Assembly (NCBI GenBank): GCA_037102815.1
Contig: BTPP01000002.1
Span: 5,022,001-5,086,000, forward strand
Source: Neurospora intermedia
Lineage: Eukaryota > Ascomycota > Sordariomycetes > Sordariales > Sordariaceae
Direction: 5' to 3'
Length of the DNA stretch: 64,000 bases
Shown here: in pieces, positions 23,661-34,800 of the stretch
Layout: every line of letters starts with the position of its first letter
Position numbering within the stretch: the first letter of the stretch is position 1
Translations under genes and position numbers: made by a program
The notes under the pieces: model-generated
The model's input: only the letters and a program-made list of their open reading frames with translations
Database searches by the model: none
Told to the model about the DNA's origin: nothing

Positions 23661-24059
23661 GATAATTCCAAATTAAACGTACTAAACGACGTAGGAATAT
23701 ATATAATATTAGAATCTACTATTAAATACTATAAATATTCGAAGTACTTTAAAATAAAGGACCGAAAGAAGTAATACAAAAAGCGTTGTAAATCGCCCCC
23801 AGCCCCTAAAATAGAAAAATTTCAAACCCTATTACTACTAATACCTAAATAATATATATATAATTACTATAAGAAATACTATATATTGTATAACGTATTA
23901 TTTCAATATCTAAAAAAGTATTAAATAGCCAAAGAGGGTCGATTAAAGGGAGAAGAACCGGCTCCGATCCTATACTTTACCCCTATACCTATAAAAACTA
24001 TAACCCCGCTTAAAATCTAAGAGGCTAATTATATAACTACTATAACGGATATTAATAAT

Positions 24060-24560
24060 AGCCCAATTTCTAATTATACCTATATATATATTAACGTTAG
24101 ATCGGTACCCAAAGCTAGCGCAACGGAGGTTTATATAGATCCCGGCACCGGCAGATCCTTAATCGGAAAATACTTCTTCCAAATATTAAAATATATTATT
24201 AAATTTCAATAAATAAAAGTAAGAGGCGTAAATAGAAAATTAATTGATATTTCCGAATAGGCTATATTCAAAATTTACTTTAAAAGATATAATAAAAACG
24301 GTAACCCTACCTTAATAAAATTTATAAAAAGCGTATAGGTAATAAATAAACTAAAGCCAAATATTCTATTCAGTAACGACTTCCTATATTTATATAGAAC
24401 TAATATAGACTATAAGTCCGAAACTATTACCTTCCAAAATCTCGATAATTTCTAGGTCGATTTTATTACCCAAGCTAACTCTAAACTATACTTCCGAAAA
24501 GTTACTACTATTAAAAAGACTACTATTCTATTAAAATAATTTAGATATATTCCAATTTAA
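24060..24560 (+). pseudogene. Element I aspartic protease remnant
   Basis: At 24129-24152 the frame reads Val-Tyr-Ile-Asp-Pro-Gly-Thr-Gly, followed shortly by Leu-Ile-Gly. This is a retropepsin-like active-site loop (hydrophobic-hydrophobic-Asp-x-Gly), with the candidate catalytic Asp codon at 24138-24140. It lies between gag and the reverse transcriptase, as expected in Ty3/gypsy. Stops of RIP type occur on both sides. Confidence 0.6.
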
Positions 24561-25349
24561 TATAAGCCCTTGCTTAAAAATAAGAACTTTATACTAAACT
24601 CGAAGCACACCGCCGCTGCAAATACTATAATAAATATAAAATCCCCCGCAATAATATTTATTAGTAATACTATAAACGGAATACTAATTATCCTAAAAAG
24701 ATTTTACGTCGGTAGTATTATAGAAATTATAAATAGCGGATATTTAACTCTCTCGGAAAAGATACTTACCGATTTAACTACTATAATATAGACCGAAATA
24801 TCGTTTAATTATAAATTCGAAGTCCCAGTTATTAGAATATTCAATATAGTAGACGAAGTTAACTATACTATTAAAATAGACTAATTCCTATATAAAGAGC
24901 CCCTTAGCAAATATAATTATATTAACAATATATCGGACGAAAAAATTTTAGCCGAACTTAAGGCAGAATTCGAAAACGAAGATATAATATACAAGATTAT
25001 TAAATTCTCAAACGGCACAATAGATATAGAATAATTACTACCGAAAGTAGGTACTAAAAAGTATTTAATACTAAAACTTAAAATTTCCGAAAACCTACCC
25101 GAAAAGGTCACCGATAAGGGAATTTACATATATATTTAAAACCCAGCGTTAATATATAAAATCGAACGGATTATCGACGACCACCCTTCCTTATAGGAAG
25201 AAGGAGGCGTTATTTCGATAAAAGAGGAAGATATAATATATATACTACTAATAGAAGGATAATAAAATTAATATATTCGAATTCGATCCTACCCTCTAAA
25301 TAAAAAGGATTAGGAAGTTTTAGACTAAATCTTTAAATTACTATATAAA

Positions 25350-26010
25350 TAAGGGAAAATAGACTAAGTAAACCGCGCTACGCCTTTTATTTACCCAATT
25401 TTCGTAATTTAGCGTACCGTTAAAGGGTAATAGAAAGGCCGTATAGTAATAAACTTAAAAACGCTTAATAAAGTCACCGTTTCTAATAATTATCCCCTAC
25501 TATTATAGTCCAAAGTTATTACATTCCTTAAAGGCAAAAAATTTATAATAATTATTAATACGACGGCCTTTTTTTATTAATTTAGCGTTTAACTATAGCA
25601 TCGGGACTAATTTACCTTTATTAGCTTACGAAGATTAAAATAATCTAATGTTACTTTAATAAAGTATTATAATTCCCCTATATACGTACAAAGGTTTATA
25701 AATCAATTATTAATAGCCTTTTCTACTTTCTATCGTATATTTATTAATAATATTATTATCTTCTTTAATATAGCTAAAAACTACTTAAAGTACTTAAAGT
25801 AGGTTTTTAATCTCTTCACTTCTAAAAATATCGTACTTTCTCCTAAAAAGTTATATATTACCTACCCTAATATAAAACTATTTAGTTTCAAAGTAAATAT
25901 ATTAGGATTATCGATAACCAACGAGCGAATAGCGGTATTTCGAAATCTAAAGTTTCCTAGCACCTTAAAATCGTTAGAGAGGTATATAAATACTTTAAAA
26001 TTTATTTAAT
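25350..26010 (+). pseudogene. Element I reverse transcriptase remnant, catalytic Asp pair lost
   Basis: The frame at 25438-25500 reads GRIVINLKTLNKVTVSNNYP, the RT fingers/palm region of Ty3/gypsy elements. Further on come the AFFYQF-like motif with one RIP stop and the HRD/FTF block. The active-site motif, normally x-x-Asp-Asp, reads Phe-Ile-Asn-Asn at 25740-25751: both GAY codons have become AAT. Several in-frame TAG/TAA codons add to this, so no active enzyme is possible. Confidence 0.85.
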
Positions 26011-26239
26011 ACTTTATTCTATACTACGTAAGAATAATAGAACTACTCTAAAAAAGGAAAGTAATACTTTTAGCCGAAGGACGAAAAATAGGAGCAATAG
26101 TAGTTGGTAATTTAACTAAACGGGCTAACTATTACGCTAAAATAGTTTACAAACTAACGGAAATTAAAAAATAAACCTTTAAAGTAATATAAAAAGCTAT
26201 TTACAATAATATAAAACTATATTATTTAGATCTAAATAA

Positions 26240-26700
26240 ATAGGCCTTTTTATAAATCGATAAGTTACTAGAAAAGGGGTATAGCGTAATACTATACTAT
26301 TTAAAAGACGGATTCTTATAGTTACTAAAGACTACAATTCTAGCAAATTAAATCCTTCTTATTATATTCTTAAGTAAAGCCCTTAGCAAAGCTAAAATAT
26401 ACTATAGGCCCTCCGAAATAGAAGTGGTATACTTAATTTAAGTAGTTAAACAACTCTATACTCTCATTTATTTATACAACCTCCCAATTATCGTACTTAC
26501 CGACTACGTAGCTATTAAAGGTATTTATAAATAGACTATCCTCAATATATCCTTTATAAATAAGGGTAATTAACGTTTAATTAATACTTCTATTTACCTT
26601 TCCTAATATAATCTATAAATTTATTACATCGCGGGTAAACTGAACTTTATACCGGATATTCTAAGTCGATTACCAGCCAAAGGAAACGAGAACGGAAGGT
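26240..26700 (+). pseudogene. Element I RNase H remnant
   Basis: Downstream of the RT the frame keeps the pattern of a Ty3/gypsy RNase H: the stretch around 26401-26440 (YRPSEIEV-like, with stops), a Thr-Asp-like site near 26500 and an end resembling the fungal pol block before the integrase (PDILSRLP at about 26650-26680). The match is by pattern memory and the motif residues are partly lost. Confidence 0.6.
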
Positions 26701-26989
26701 CGGACGAAGTACTAATACTAAATTAAATTTAATTTATAAAAATAGAAGTATAAATAGATTCTACGACTAAACGTAGCTTTAAAGACGAATACAAATCGAA
26801 TACCAAATTTAGGCCGATTATAACCGAATTATTAAGCCACCCGAATACTACCGAGGTCGATAGCGTTATTTCTTATACCGGGTACTTATTTAAAATTATA
26901 AATAAATTACTATATAATATCAACCTAATAAATAAATTAAGGAGATTATATATATTAAAAAGTATAATCGCAACTATATTCAACGTAAT

Positions 26990-27700
26990 CTATAATGAAA
27001 AGTACTACTTTAATCGAAATTATATAATATACAACTTTAAAGAATATATAATAATTAGGAAAATATAAATTATTAAGGAGTATATATAATACTATCTAGT
27101 ATATTAATTTAATAGGACGGACCGAAAGACTATTACTAGCAATTACCAATTAATTAATTTAGAATATACCCTACTAATATAAATTATTACAATCGATTTT
27201 ATTACCAACTTACCTAAAGTACTAGCATTAGGAATACTATAGTATATACCGGAATATAATTTCTTCAATACCCTAATACCGATATCGTACTATATATCCA
27301 AGCGATACCAACTTATACCCAATTACAATACATATACGGTTAAGGACTAGGGACGGGCCCTATTTAAAGATCTAATCCTAAGCGATTAGGGATTCTTATA
27401 AACTATTATATCCAATAGAGATCGCAAATTTACATTACGCTTCTAAAAGGGAATATAGGCCGTAATAAGTACTAAACTCCTAATAATTATAATATACTAC
27501 CTATAAAGCAACGGTATAGTAGAACGCTACAATTAAAACGTCGAAATTGCAATCTATTTCTACTATTTTTCAAACCCTAAATTTAATTAAGTAAAAATCC
27601 TCCCCTATTTATAATAGAATATAAACAACTTCTACTTTAACCTAATTAAATTGTCCCCCTACGAATAATTATTTAATTTTAAACCCCTTAAACCGCTAAA
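26990..27700 (+). pseudogene. Element I integrase remnant
   Basis: The frame shows the core motif TIDFITNLPKV near 27188-27220, an ISNRDRKF block near 27411-27430 (the usual Ser-Asp-Arg-Asp now begins Ser-Asn) and a Val-Glu-Arg site near 27517-27530. These are the three acidic-residue neighbourhoods of a DDE integrase, with at least the second aspartate converted to Asn by G-to-A change. It sits after RNase H, confirming Ty3/gypsy order. Confidence 0.8.
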
Positions 27701-28124
27701 TATAATTACAAAAAAGGATGCCCCGTATTTAGTAAAAGAATACCCCGCTTTAAAAAATAGGTTGAGGGAGGATATATAATTAATTATAACTTTCGTAATA
27801 ATTAAAGTAAAGAAACGCTATAATGAACATTATTAGTAAACCTCTTTTACGGTTAATAATAAAGTATTCCTTAAGTTTTATAAAAGATACTACCTACCCG
27901 GACGCCCGTTATACAAATTCTTACAATAATACGCAGGACTATTTATAGTAACGAAGTGTATTAGAAAATTAGTATACTAGTTTAACCTTCCCTTTAAAAT
28001 AGCCGGTATTTATTTAATTATTTTAATCGCCTACTTTAAAGTAAACTTAAAAGGCGACAACCCTTTCAATAGGACCTAGCCTCCTTTAAGTCTAATAGAA
28101 GATAGCCAATAGGATTAGAATAAC

Positions 28125-28300
28125 GAAGGGGAGTACGAAATAGACATAATTTTAAATTACGCAAAAAATAAGAAGAATAGAGGATAGAAGTATTTAATAA
28201 AATAGATTAAATATAGCTATAATCGTAACAAATACCTACCTAAGAAGGAAATAAGGAATACCCAAAAGTTAGTAGTAAAATATTAAGAGCGCTTAGGAGG
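28125..28300 (+). pseudogene. Element I chromodomain-like C-terminus
   Basis: After the integrase the frame reads an acidic entry (GEYEIDIIL), a basic turn, then KYLIK followed by stop-for-Trp and Ile-x-Tyr-Ser-Tyr-Asn, and ends with a Leu-Val helix. Aromatic-cage-type chromodomains have this W-K-Y-L-I-K-W-x-G-Y layout. In chromoviruses this domain is thought to guide integration to H3K9-methylated chromatin. Confidence 0.7.
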
Positions 28301-28482
28301 GCCTTAGAAAGCGTTAATATACAAAGGTAGGAAGGTCCACTTTAAATAAAATAAAGCTAATAGACCGGTCGTTCCTACCTACAATAGGAGCTTAAAGCCA
28401 AAGAGGAAGTAATGGAAGCTATTTACATATATATTAATTAAACTACTAAAGATAGTAGTATTTTCTTTTAACCGCCGGGACT

Positions 28483-28758
28483 TAATACCGGAATAGTATC
28501 GCTAACGTTATTATATATTAGATTACTTAATTAAATAGCGCGGCCCGGTCGGTCGGGTTTATTCAATTGAATAAACCGCTCCTACGGGAGCCTACCTACA
28601 TATATAGGTCCTGTAGATTAGATAAGGCTTGCGTGCCTTAAGTTATTCGACTATACGTAAGCTTCCTGCTCGGGATTCTTCCTGGAGTATCTTCTTATAT
28701 ATATTCAATTAGATATATATTATTGTCACTACGTTCAAATACCCTCTCAACGGTATTA
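28483..28758 (+). repeat. Element I 3' LTR (276 bp)
   Basis: Same length as the 5' LTR and gap-free against it. Its first part is the more heavily mutated copy, while its last 35 or so bases keep C and G where the 5' LTR has T and A. Confidence 0.92.
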
Positions 28759-28763
28759 GGCCG
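28759..28763 (+). repeat. 5-bp target-site duplication of element I (right copy)
   Basis: GGCCG directly after the last base of the 3' LTR repeats the 5 bases before the 5' LTR. Confidence 0.85.
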
Positions 28764-29741
28764 TCTTTTTTGTAGAGGTAGTTATAAAGGGCGTTATAAT
28801 TCCCCCTTTCCGGCCTACCTCCCACCCTACTTCCTACTCTAATTCCCGCTTTAGCTCTATTATTTATATTTCCCCGGCTTTCTAAATTAAAAGCTGCGTC
28901 TTTCTATAATTAGACCGAGATTTTCCTTTTACTAATACTAATACTTTTACTATCCGGAAGGAAGTTTAATCCCTTTTCTACCTTTCCCCCGCCAATATCC
29001 CTAGATATTATAAGGTTCCCTCTAGCTTTACTCTTATATTAAAAAACAATACTATTCGATAGTTCCTTCTCTAAAAGAAAGACGAAATCGGGGTTAGATT
29101 CAGTTATATAAATATTAAAGTACTTAAGAAATAGGTTATTTATACGGTTTAGAATATATTTATAATAATATATATAAGTATTATACCGGTAGATATAATT
29201 ATAGCGATTAAGGACGAAGTTCGAGTCTAGACTAGATAAGAACCGATTACGTTCTGCCCCTCCTAATACTATTAACCCGGCGAAGCTTTCGCTATTTAGT
29301 TTATTTCTTTTAATAAATTTATTACTCCCTTCCGGCTCTTTAATATTAATTATATAAATAAATTCCTTTAAAAGCGTTATCCGCTAGATTAATACCCGGA
29401 TTATTTCGATTAGTACGGCCGCCGGGGATATATATACGCGTCTCTCTATGTAAAATATAGTTATAGGGTATATAGGGAATACGACCGATGGATCTAATAT
29501 ACTAATTATTGCGGCCCCTTCTATTCGACCTATAATAATTACCTACTAAGACTTAAAAGATAAGGCGATATTATTATCCGCCTAACCTTTTAGTAGTGTA
29601 AAGCCGTCCGACGGGAGGGAGGCCTCTTCTTTACGAAGAAATACGGGCGTTCGGCCCCCTCCGATAATTAGGAAGAAACTACGACCTCCTTTAACGAAAT
29701 GCCTAATTATAGTTCGGCTCCTTTAGGCCCGGAGAATTCTA
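28764..29741 (+). pseudogene. LINE segment, part 2 (ORF1 remnant)
   Basis: This is LINE sequence between nested elements I and II. It is heavily decayed. One + strand frame from about 29215 to 29730 (Leu/Ser/Pro-rich, then basic near RPPPIIRKKLRPPLTK) contains few stops and may be the C-terminal part of ORF1. I see no intact zinc knuckle. Assignment rests mainly on position. Confidence 0.45.
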
Positions 29742-29746
29742 ATAGC
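29742..29746 (+). repeat. 5-bp target-site duplication of element II (left copy)
   Basis: ATAGC precedes the left LTR of element II and recurs at 37209-37213 directly after its right LTR. Confidence 0.85.
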
Positions 29747-30037
29747 TATAAGGGGACAGCAGAGCGATACGTAGGTGCTAGCCTTATATGGTATATTAAG
29801 GTTCTACGAAGAAAGAAAGGAGAAAATACTACCCTCCGGGTCGTTTGAGTACTAGAGTTTAAATAGCCGTACGCTAGTTGCCTAGTAGCCTAAAGCAGTT
29901 AGGGAATGCTCCAGAAGGTTCGGACGCTATAATATAGTACCCGGGTCGTTTAGGTAATCTTAATACGGGTTGCCGTCTTAATGCTTAAATCTGGCCAATT
30001 AAAGCCAAATACTTTAATAGGCGCTAATCCTATAATA
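29747..30037 (-). repeat. Element II 3' LTR (291 bp)
   Basis: Gap-free match to 36918-37208 with transitions only, by eye. The left part of this copy keeps G and C where the other LTR has A and T; the right part is the reverse. Confidence 0.92.
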
Positions 30038-30227
30038 TTAGCCCCCCCCTTCTCCCTCTAGCTATAATTATATACTATAATCAATATTTATATTACCTTC
30101 ATCTCACCCTTCTATAATTCCTACTCTCCTTCTTACTCTTTTAATAAATAATTGCAATTATATTATACGTATACCCTCAATTCTACTTCAAAATACCCTC
30201 AAATAACTATTACTAACTTTTAATTAT

Positions 30228-31642
30228 AGTACCCGTTTTAAGAAAGATCCTTTCGGGCTCCGGCCTACTACTCTAACTCGTTATTGCCCGGCTATAGTTA
30301 CTCCTACGCCTATACCCGTCCCTACGTCCGAGTTTACCCTTATACTTATACTTACGCCCGCTCTTACTCCTAAACTTATACCTACTACTACTCTAATATT
30401 TATTCTTAGTCCTATTACGCCGGTCTCTCCGGTATTCTAAACCCCTAATAGTAGTAATGGCGGCGGTTATTACAAATTTACTAAAAACCCTATCGAAGGT
30501 ACTACAGCCGATTAGTACTTTCAGTATATAGTGCTAAGGGACCCCGACGCTTATATACCTAATAAGAATAAAGACTATTATACGCCTTATATACGTTTAA
30601 AGAACTCTGCTACCTACCGGCGGCAATCTTTTACCGTTTAGGAATAGTATTCCTCCTAATTAGAGGAGGGCTATCTAAGTAATAAAACTCTATTTTACTA
30701 ATCCTTCTAATATATAATAATTATAGTCTATAACTTTAATTAATTAACGGCCGAAGGCTATATCGCTCTATAAATATTCTTGAATTCCTTTACCCTAATT
30801 TAATTACTAATTTAAATTCTAATAATACTATTTACCTTACGTTCGGTTACCCTATTAGTAAAATACCGCTAGCCCCCCTTTCTACTACTATAGTACTTCT
30901 AATTATAATTCTAAACGCTCCTTCATCCTTAGCCCTAACCTCGGTCGAAGTATTCGAAAGACTAAGGGCTTTAGAAGAGAGTTATTAAACTCTTCGTACG
31001 GATTAGGGTAATTTAATAGCCTTATAATTATTATTATTCGCTAAACTAAAAACTTTAATAAATATTATTATAACGTTTACCTAAAATACTAAATATACTA
31101 CCATTACGGCCGTTACTTACCTAAATACCCTTATTACCGGGATTAATACCCGGATATTTAAAATAATTTAAACCTTCTAAGAGGGAATAGTAGCCGGGGT
31201 AATAGGTACTACTTTTGGCGAATTAATCGTAAAGTTAGAAAGTTGGGTAGAGAGGTTAGAAAAATAGTGTAGGATAATAAAGGAGGATAGAGTATTACTA
31301 GGAGAGGAGGAATTATATATTTATTTAAATTTATTATTTAGTAGAGAGGAGGTAGTAGGTATTAGGGAGTTAAAAAAAGAGGAAGTAAAATTAAGGGAGG
31401 AGGTAGTAGATATTTAAATACTAAAGGAGGATTTAGCGGGATTAATAGAAATAATACAATAGGAGGAGGATATATTAGAAGAGAAGCGGTAGTTGAAGAG
31501 GGTAATTTAATTCTCGAATTCGATAGAAGAGATCACTTCTCCTCCGAAAAAGAAGAAAAAAGTTCGGACTCCCTGTAATAGTATAATTATAATATTATTA
31601 TCTTTAGGTATTAGGGTAGCGTTGGGTACTAAAAACTCTTAA
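30228..31642 (+). pseudogene. Accessory ORF remnant antisense to element II gag-pol
   Basis: On the + strand, opposite to the element's pol, two long frames are broken only by TAA/TAG of RIP type. The first (30228 to about 30790) encodes a Pro/Thr-rich N-terminus (VTPTPIPVPTSEFT), a Gly hinge (NSSNGGGYYKF) and a charged Tyr-rich block (DPDAYIPNKNKDYY). The second, in another frame (about 30895-31642), encodes a helical region (VEVFERLRALEESY), a long Glu/Lys/Arg/Leu coiled coil and a basic patch PPKKKKKVRT that could be a nuclear-localisation signal. The frame change could mark an old intron or an indel. No known retroelement domain is recognisable. It lies wholly inside the LTRs, between the chromodomain and the 3' LTR. 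It may be an accessory gene carried by the element, a captured host gene or part of a further nested element. Confidence 0.5.
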
Positions 31643-31789
31643 GTATAATAAACTATTAGCGGTGGTAATTTAAGTAAATAGCCGCGCTTTTTACCTCCGG
31701 ATACTAATTTTATTTACTTTTTTTATTCTATTAATACTTTCCTTAATACTTTCTTTTTTATAAATTAATCTATAGATCTATTATTAATT

Positions 31790-31960
31790 TGAGTATTCCT
31801 ATACTATTTCTTAAAGAGTTCGAACGCTTCGGTATTCTAAAAGTCTTTAAATAAGTACTATAAAAGCTTATAATAGCCTTTCTACTTTATTAACGCTATT
31901 CTATTATTCAAGGTTCCTCTAATATATAAAATCTCTTTTATATAATATTCTTTTTCTTTA
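31790..31960 (-). pseudogene. Element II chromodomain-like C-terminus
   Basis: The - strand reads IKEILYIRGTLNNRIALIK, then a stop in place of the expected Trp, then KGYY and, further on, TEAFELFKK. This is the layout of a chromodomain at the end of a chromoviral integrase, with Trp codons turned into stops by G-to-A change. Confidence 0.7.
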
Positions 31961-32049
31961 TCTATAATTACTAATAATAGTTATTTATTAATAAGGATTT
32001 AGCCGGGTAAAAGGTCTCTAGTAGCCCGTTAGAATAAATTAATATAGAA

Positions 32050-33300
32050 AACGTTATAAACGTTATTTAAAAGCCCTAAGAATTCTACTACCAACGGTAA
32101 AAATACCTTTAAAACTATATATTTTATATACAACTAATTTAGCTTCTTCTTAGGTTTCGGCGAAGTATAATTCTTAAGGTTGAACTATATTTTATCTCCT
32201 ATTTAGAACCTCTCTACGGACTAATAAAAGTAGTTAGCGAACCTCTCTTACTTTTAAACCACTATAATTATTATAATTTAATACAAATTTATAATTTGTA
32301 ATAATTTCTTAACGAATTGCCGGGCCCGGACGTCGGCGGGGGTTTAAGAATCTCTAATAGTCTTAGAGATTATTAGAATTACCGATTCTAAATTAAATCC
32401 GTAAATAGTAAAAAAGGGAAATATATTAATCGAAGTATTAATACAATTATTAATAGCGAGTTGTACCAGCGGGTACTACTTATACTAATTATTTTATACC
32501 TAATTAATATATACCCTTAAAAAGGTTTATACCTCCTAATTTATTCGTTTTAGACTACTGTTAGTTTAGGGATAGTAGGCGGTATTGAGAAGCTATTTAA
32601 TCCTAAATAATTTGTATAGTTTACTCTAGAACCGCCCGGTTTAATTAGAACCCCTATTATTAACTATAAATTATAACTACCTATAATACTTTATAAAGTA
32701 GTTTATAAACCTTTTAGTATATACTTCGGCGTTTATTAATAATATTAGCTCTAATATAATATTTTTACTAAAGTAGTCTTTAATAATTAGTAGGTAAATA
32801 TTCCTTTTAATTAATAGGAGATCCGTAATAAAATCTATTTAAATTTCTCGGAAGAATTAATTTAGTACTAATATTAATTAAAATAACCCTTTCCTTTAGG
32901 CTCTCTAATACTTAATAGAACTATATATATAGTAGTTATATAGGAATTACTTTATATAAATTCTAAATAGTAATTAATAAAAATAGCGAATAAGAATTAT
33001 AATAGTACCTTCTCTACCGGGGTACCCGAGTATTTAAAAGTCGTACGTAATCTAGATAATACGGGTACGGAGGGTATTAAACTCCCAGTCGGAATCGGAC
33101 AATTTTATAGTTTCCACTTCGGTAGTTACTAAATACCCGGAGATTTAGAACTTTCCTTAATATTTTAAATATCCGAAGTTATTAATAGAATAATTAGTAA
33201 TCTATATTTTAAATTTAAAAGAGGGGAGCAAATCTCTTACGTCGTTCTTTATTACTTTAAAGACTTACTAGTATATAGCGTCCCTTCCTACTATAATATT
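32050..33300 (-). pseudogene. Element II integrase and GPY/F-like module remnant
   Basis: Near 32540-32850 the - strand keeps an IDFIT-like core start, an Asn-Arg-Gly-Ser-Asn block (the usual Ser-Asp-Arg-Gly altered) and an AYYP stretch, all typical of Ty3/gypsy integrases. Downstream (about 32050-32260) is the GPY/F-type module that joins integrase to the chromodomain, recognisable by its Leu/Val/Phe pattern. All are interrupted by RIP stops. Confidence 0.7.
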
Positions 33301-33479
33301 TTAGAGCTATTATAAATCCGGATTTTCGAAGACTTTTATACCCTTCCCCCGGGCCGTCCGAAAACCCCGAAGGCTTATCGCCGAAACGCGGACGTAATTA
33401 TATAGAGCGGACTCGGAAATAAATTAGAAGTCTCGAACTTTTTTATTATCTTCGGTAGATCGATTCTAATCCCTCCGTA

Positions 33480-33970
33480 ATAATATATTTGGGACTATTA
33501 CTTCTTTATTTAGCTAGTATTAAAGTTTGAAGGAAAACCTAGAGAAATATTCGGCCCAACGGGCCTATCGCTTAGAAAAATACTACCGGATTATAAAATA
33601 TTCCAAATTATAATAATCTATTAAAATAATAAAACTATTATAATTATAGAGCTCGGCTTACTATTCCTATAGATAATCGATAATCGCTAGTATTTCTTTA
33701 TTATAAATAGAATAATTATATTCGGCCGGCTTTAACTTTCTTAAATAGAACGTTACTATATACTATTAACTATCTACTTCTTAAATAAAATAGCCTCCGA
33801 ATATAAAACCGTTACAATCGGTCTTAAAGAAGGTCGGGCGCTTAGGGTCCTACTCGGTTAGTATTAGTATTTAAATAAATAATATTTTAAGTAATTAGAA
33901 AGCTTCTTTATATATTGCTAATTATTTAAATGGAACCCCCTTACTGGTTAGTGCTATAAACGGTGCAACT
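33480..33970 (-). pseudogene. Element II RNase H remnant
   Basis: This stretch between the RT and integrase of element II has a decayed frame in the right position and of the right length for RNase H. I recognise only fragments of the pattern, so the call rests mainly on order. Confidence 0.5.
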
Positions 33971-33979
33971 ACTATAATA

Positions 33980-34800
33980 AACTCCGGAATAAATATCCGG
34001 TAGTAATTTATAAATCTTAAAAAACTCTAGACTTCCTTCTATAATACTAGAACGGCCTATTCCAAAATAGCTTTAACTTTCTCGGAGTCCGCCTAAATAC
34101 CTACGCCGGCGTAAATAATAAACCTTAAATATTTAACTTTTTTAACGGCGAACTCGCATTTATCCGGGTCTAAATGAAGTTTAGTATTTCGGAGGCGCTT
34201 GAATACTATACGGACCTTTTATATATAGTCTTCTCAAAATCCGTCTATAAAGATAAATATATTGTCTATATATATTAAATAAAAATTATTAAAAAATTCC
34301 TATAATATTTAGTTAATATACCGCTAGAAAGTAGTTAGAGTACTATATAGTCTAAAGGGGACTATTAACTATTCGAATAGGCCGTAGCGGGTTTAAAATA
34401 CTATTTTATACTCTTCTCCCTCCACTATCCGGATTTTATAGAAGGCTTGTATTATATTTACCTTAGAGAACTACTTTATCCCTTTAAATACCTAGAATAT
34501 TTTTCGAATAAATAGTAAAGGATACTAATTTATTCGAATAATTATATTAAGAGCCCGGTAATTATAATAAAAGCGAAGGCCTCTACCTAATTTCCGAATA
34601 AAAAAAATAGGCGCTTTAATAATTAAATTATTAACCCGGATAAAACCTTTATCTATCAAATTTCGAAAGGTCTTTTTAAATACTAAAAATTCTTTTTGAA
34701 ATATATTATACAATAGGCCGAAAGGAAGTAGGAAGTCTCTACCATCCGGCCCCTTTTTCAATTCGATTTTTAAATCAATTCTAGGCTTATATTTATTAAA
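33980..34800 (-). pseudogene. Element II reverse transcriptase remnant, one catalytic Asp lost
   Basis: A stop-free 78-codon piece at 34761-34525 contains KGPDGRDFLLPFGLLYNIFQ and IDKGFIRV, then RKLGRGLRFYYNYRALN, the classic Ty3/gypsy RT entry. Further downstream the active site reads Tyr-Ile-Asp-Asn at about 34270-34261, where the second Asp of the YxDD motif has become Asn through GAT/GAC to AAT. RIP stops flank the open piece. This fixes the element's orientation as - strand. Confidence 0.88.

Larger units (their letters stand above)
20098..28758 (+). mobile_element. Element I: Ty3/gypsy chromovirus, RIP-inactivated, nested in the LINE
   Basis: Two 276-base LTRs (20098-20373 and 28483-28758) and a GGCCG duplication define this 8.66-kb element. 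On the + strand, read through TAA/TAG created by C-to-T or G-to-A changes, the order is gag, an aspartic protease, reverse transcriptase, RNase H, integrase and a chromodomain-like C-terminus. RT before integrase places it in Ty3/gypsy, and the terminal chromodomain in the chromoviruses. LTR ends are inverted TGATACCG/CGGTATTA, with the last C changed to T. No frame is intact, so the element cannot code for its own mobility. Confidence 0.9.
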
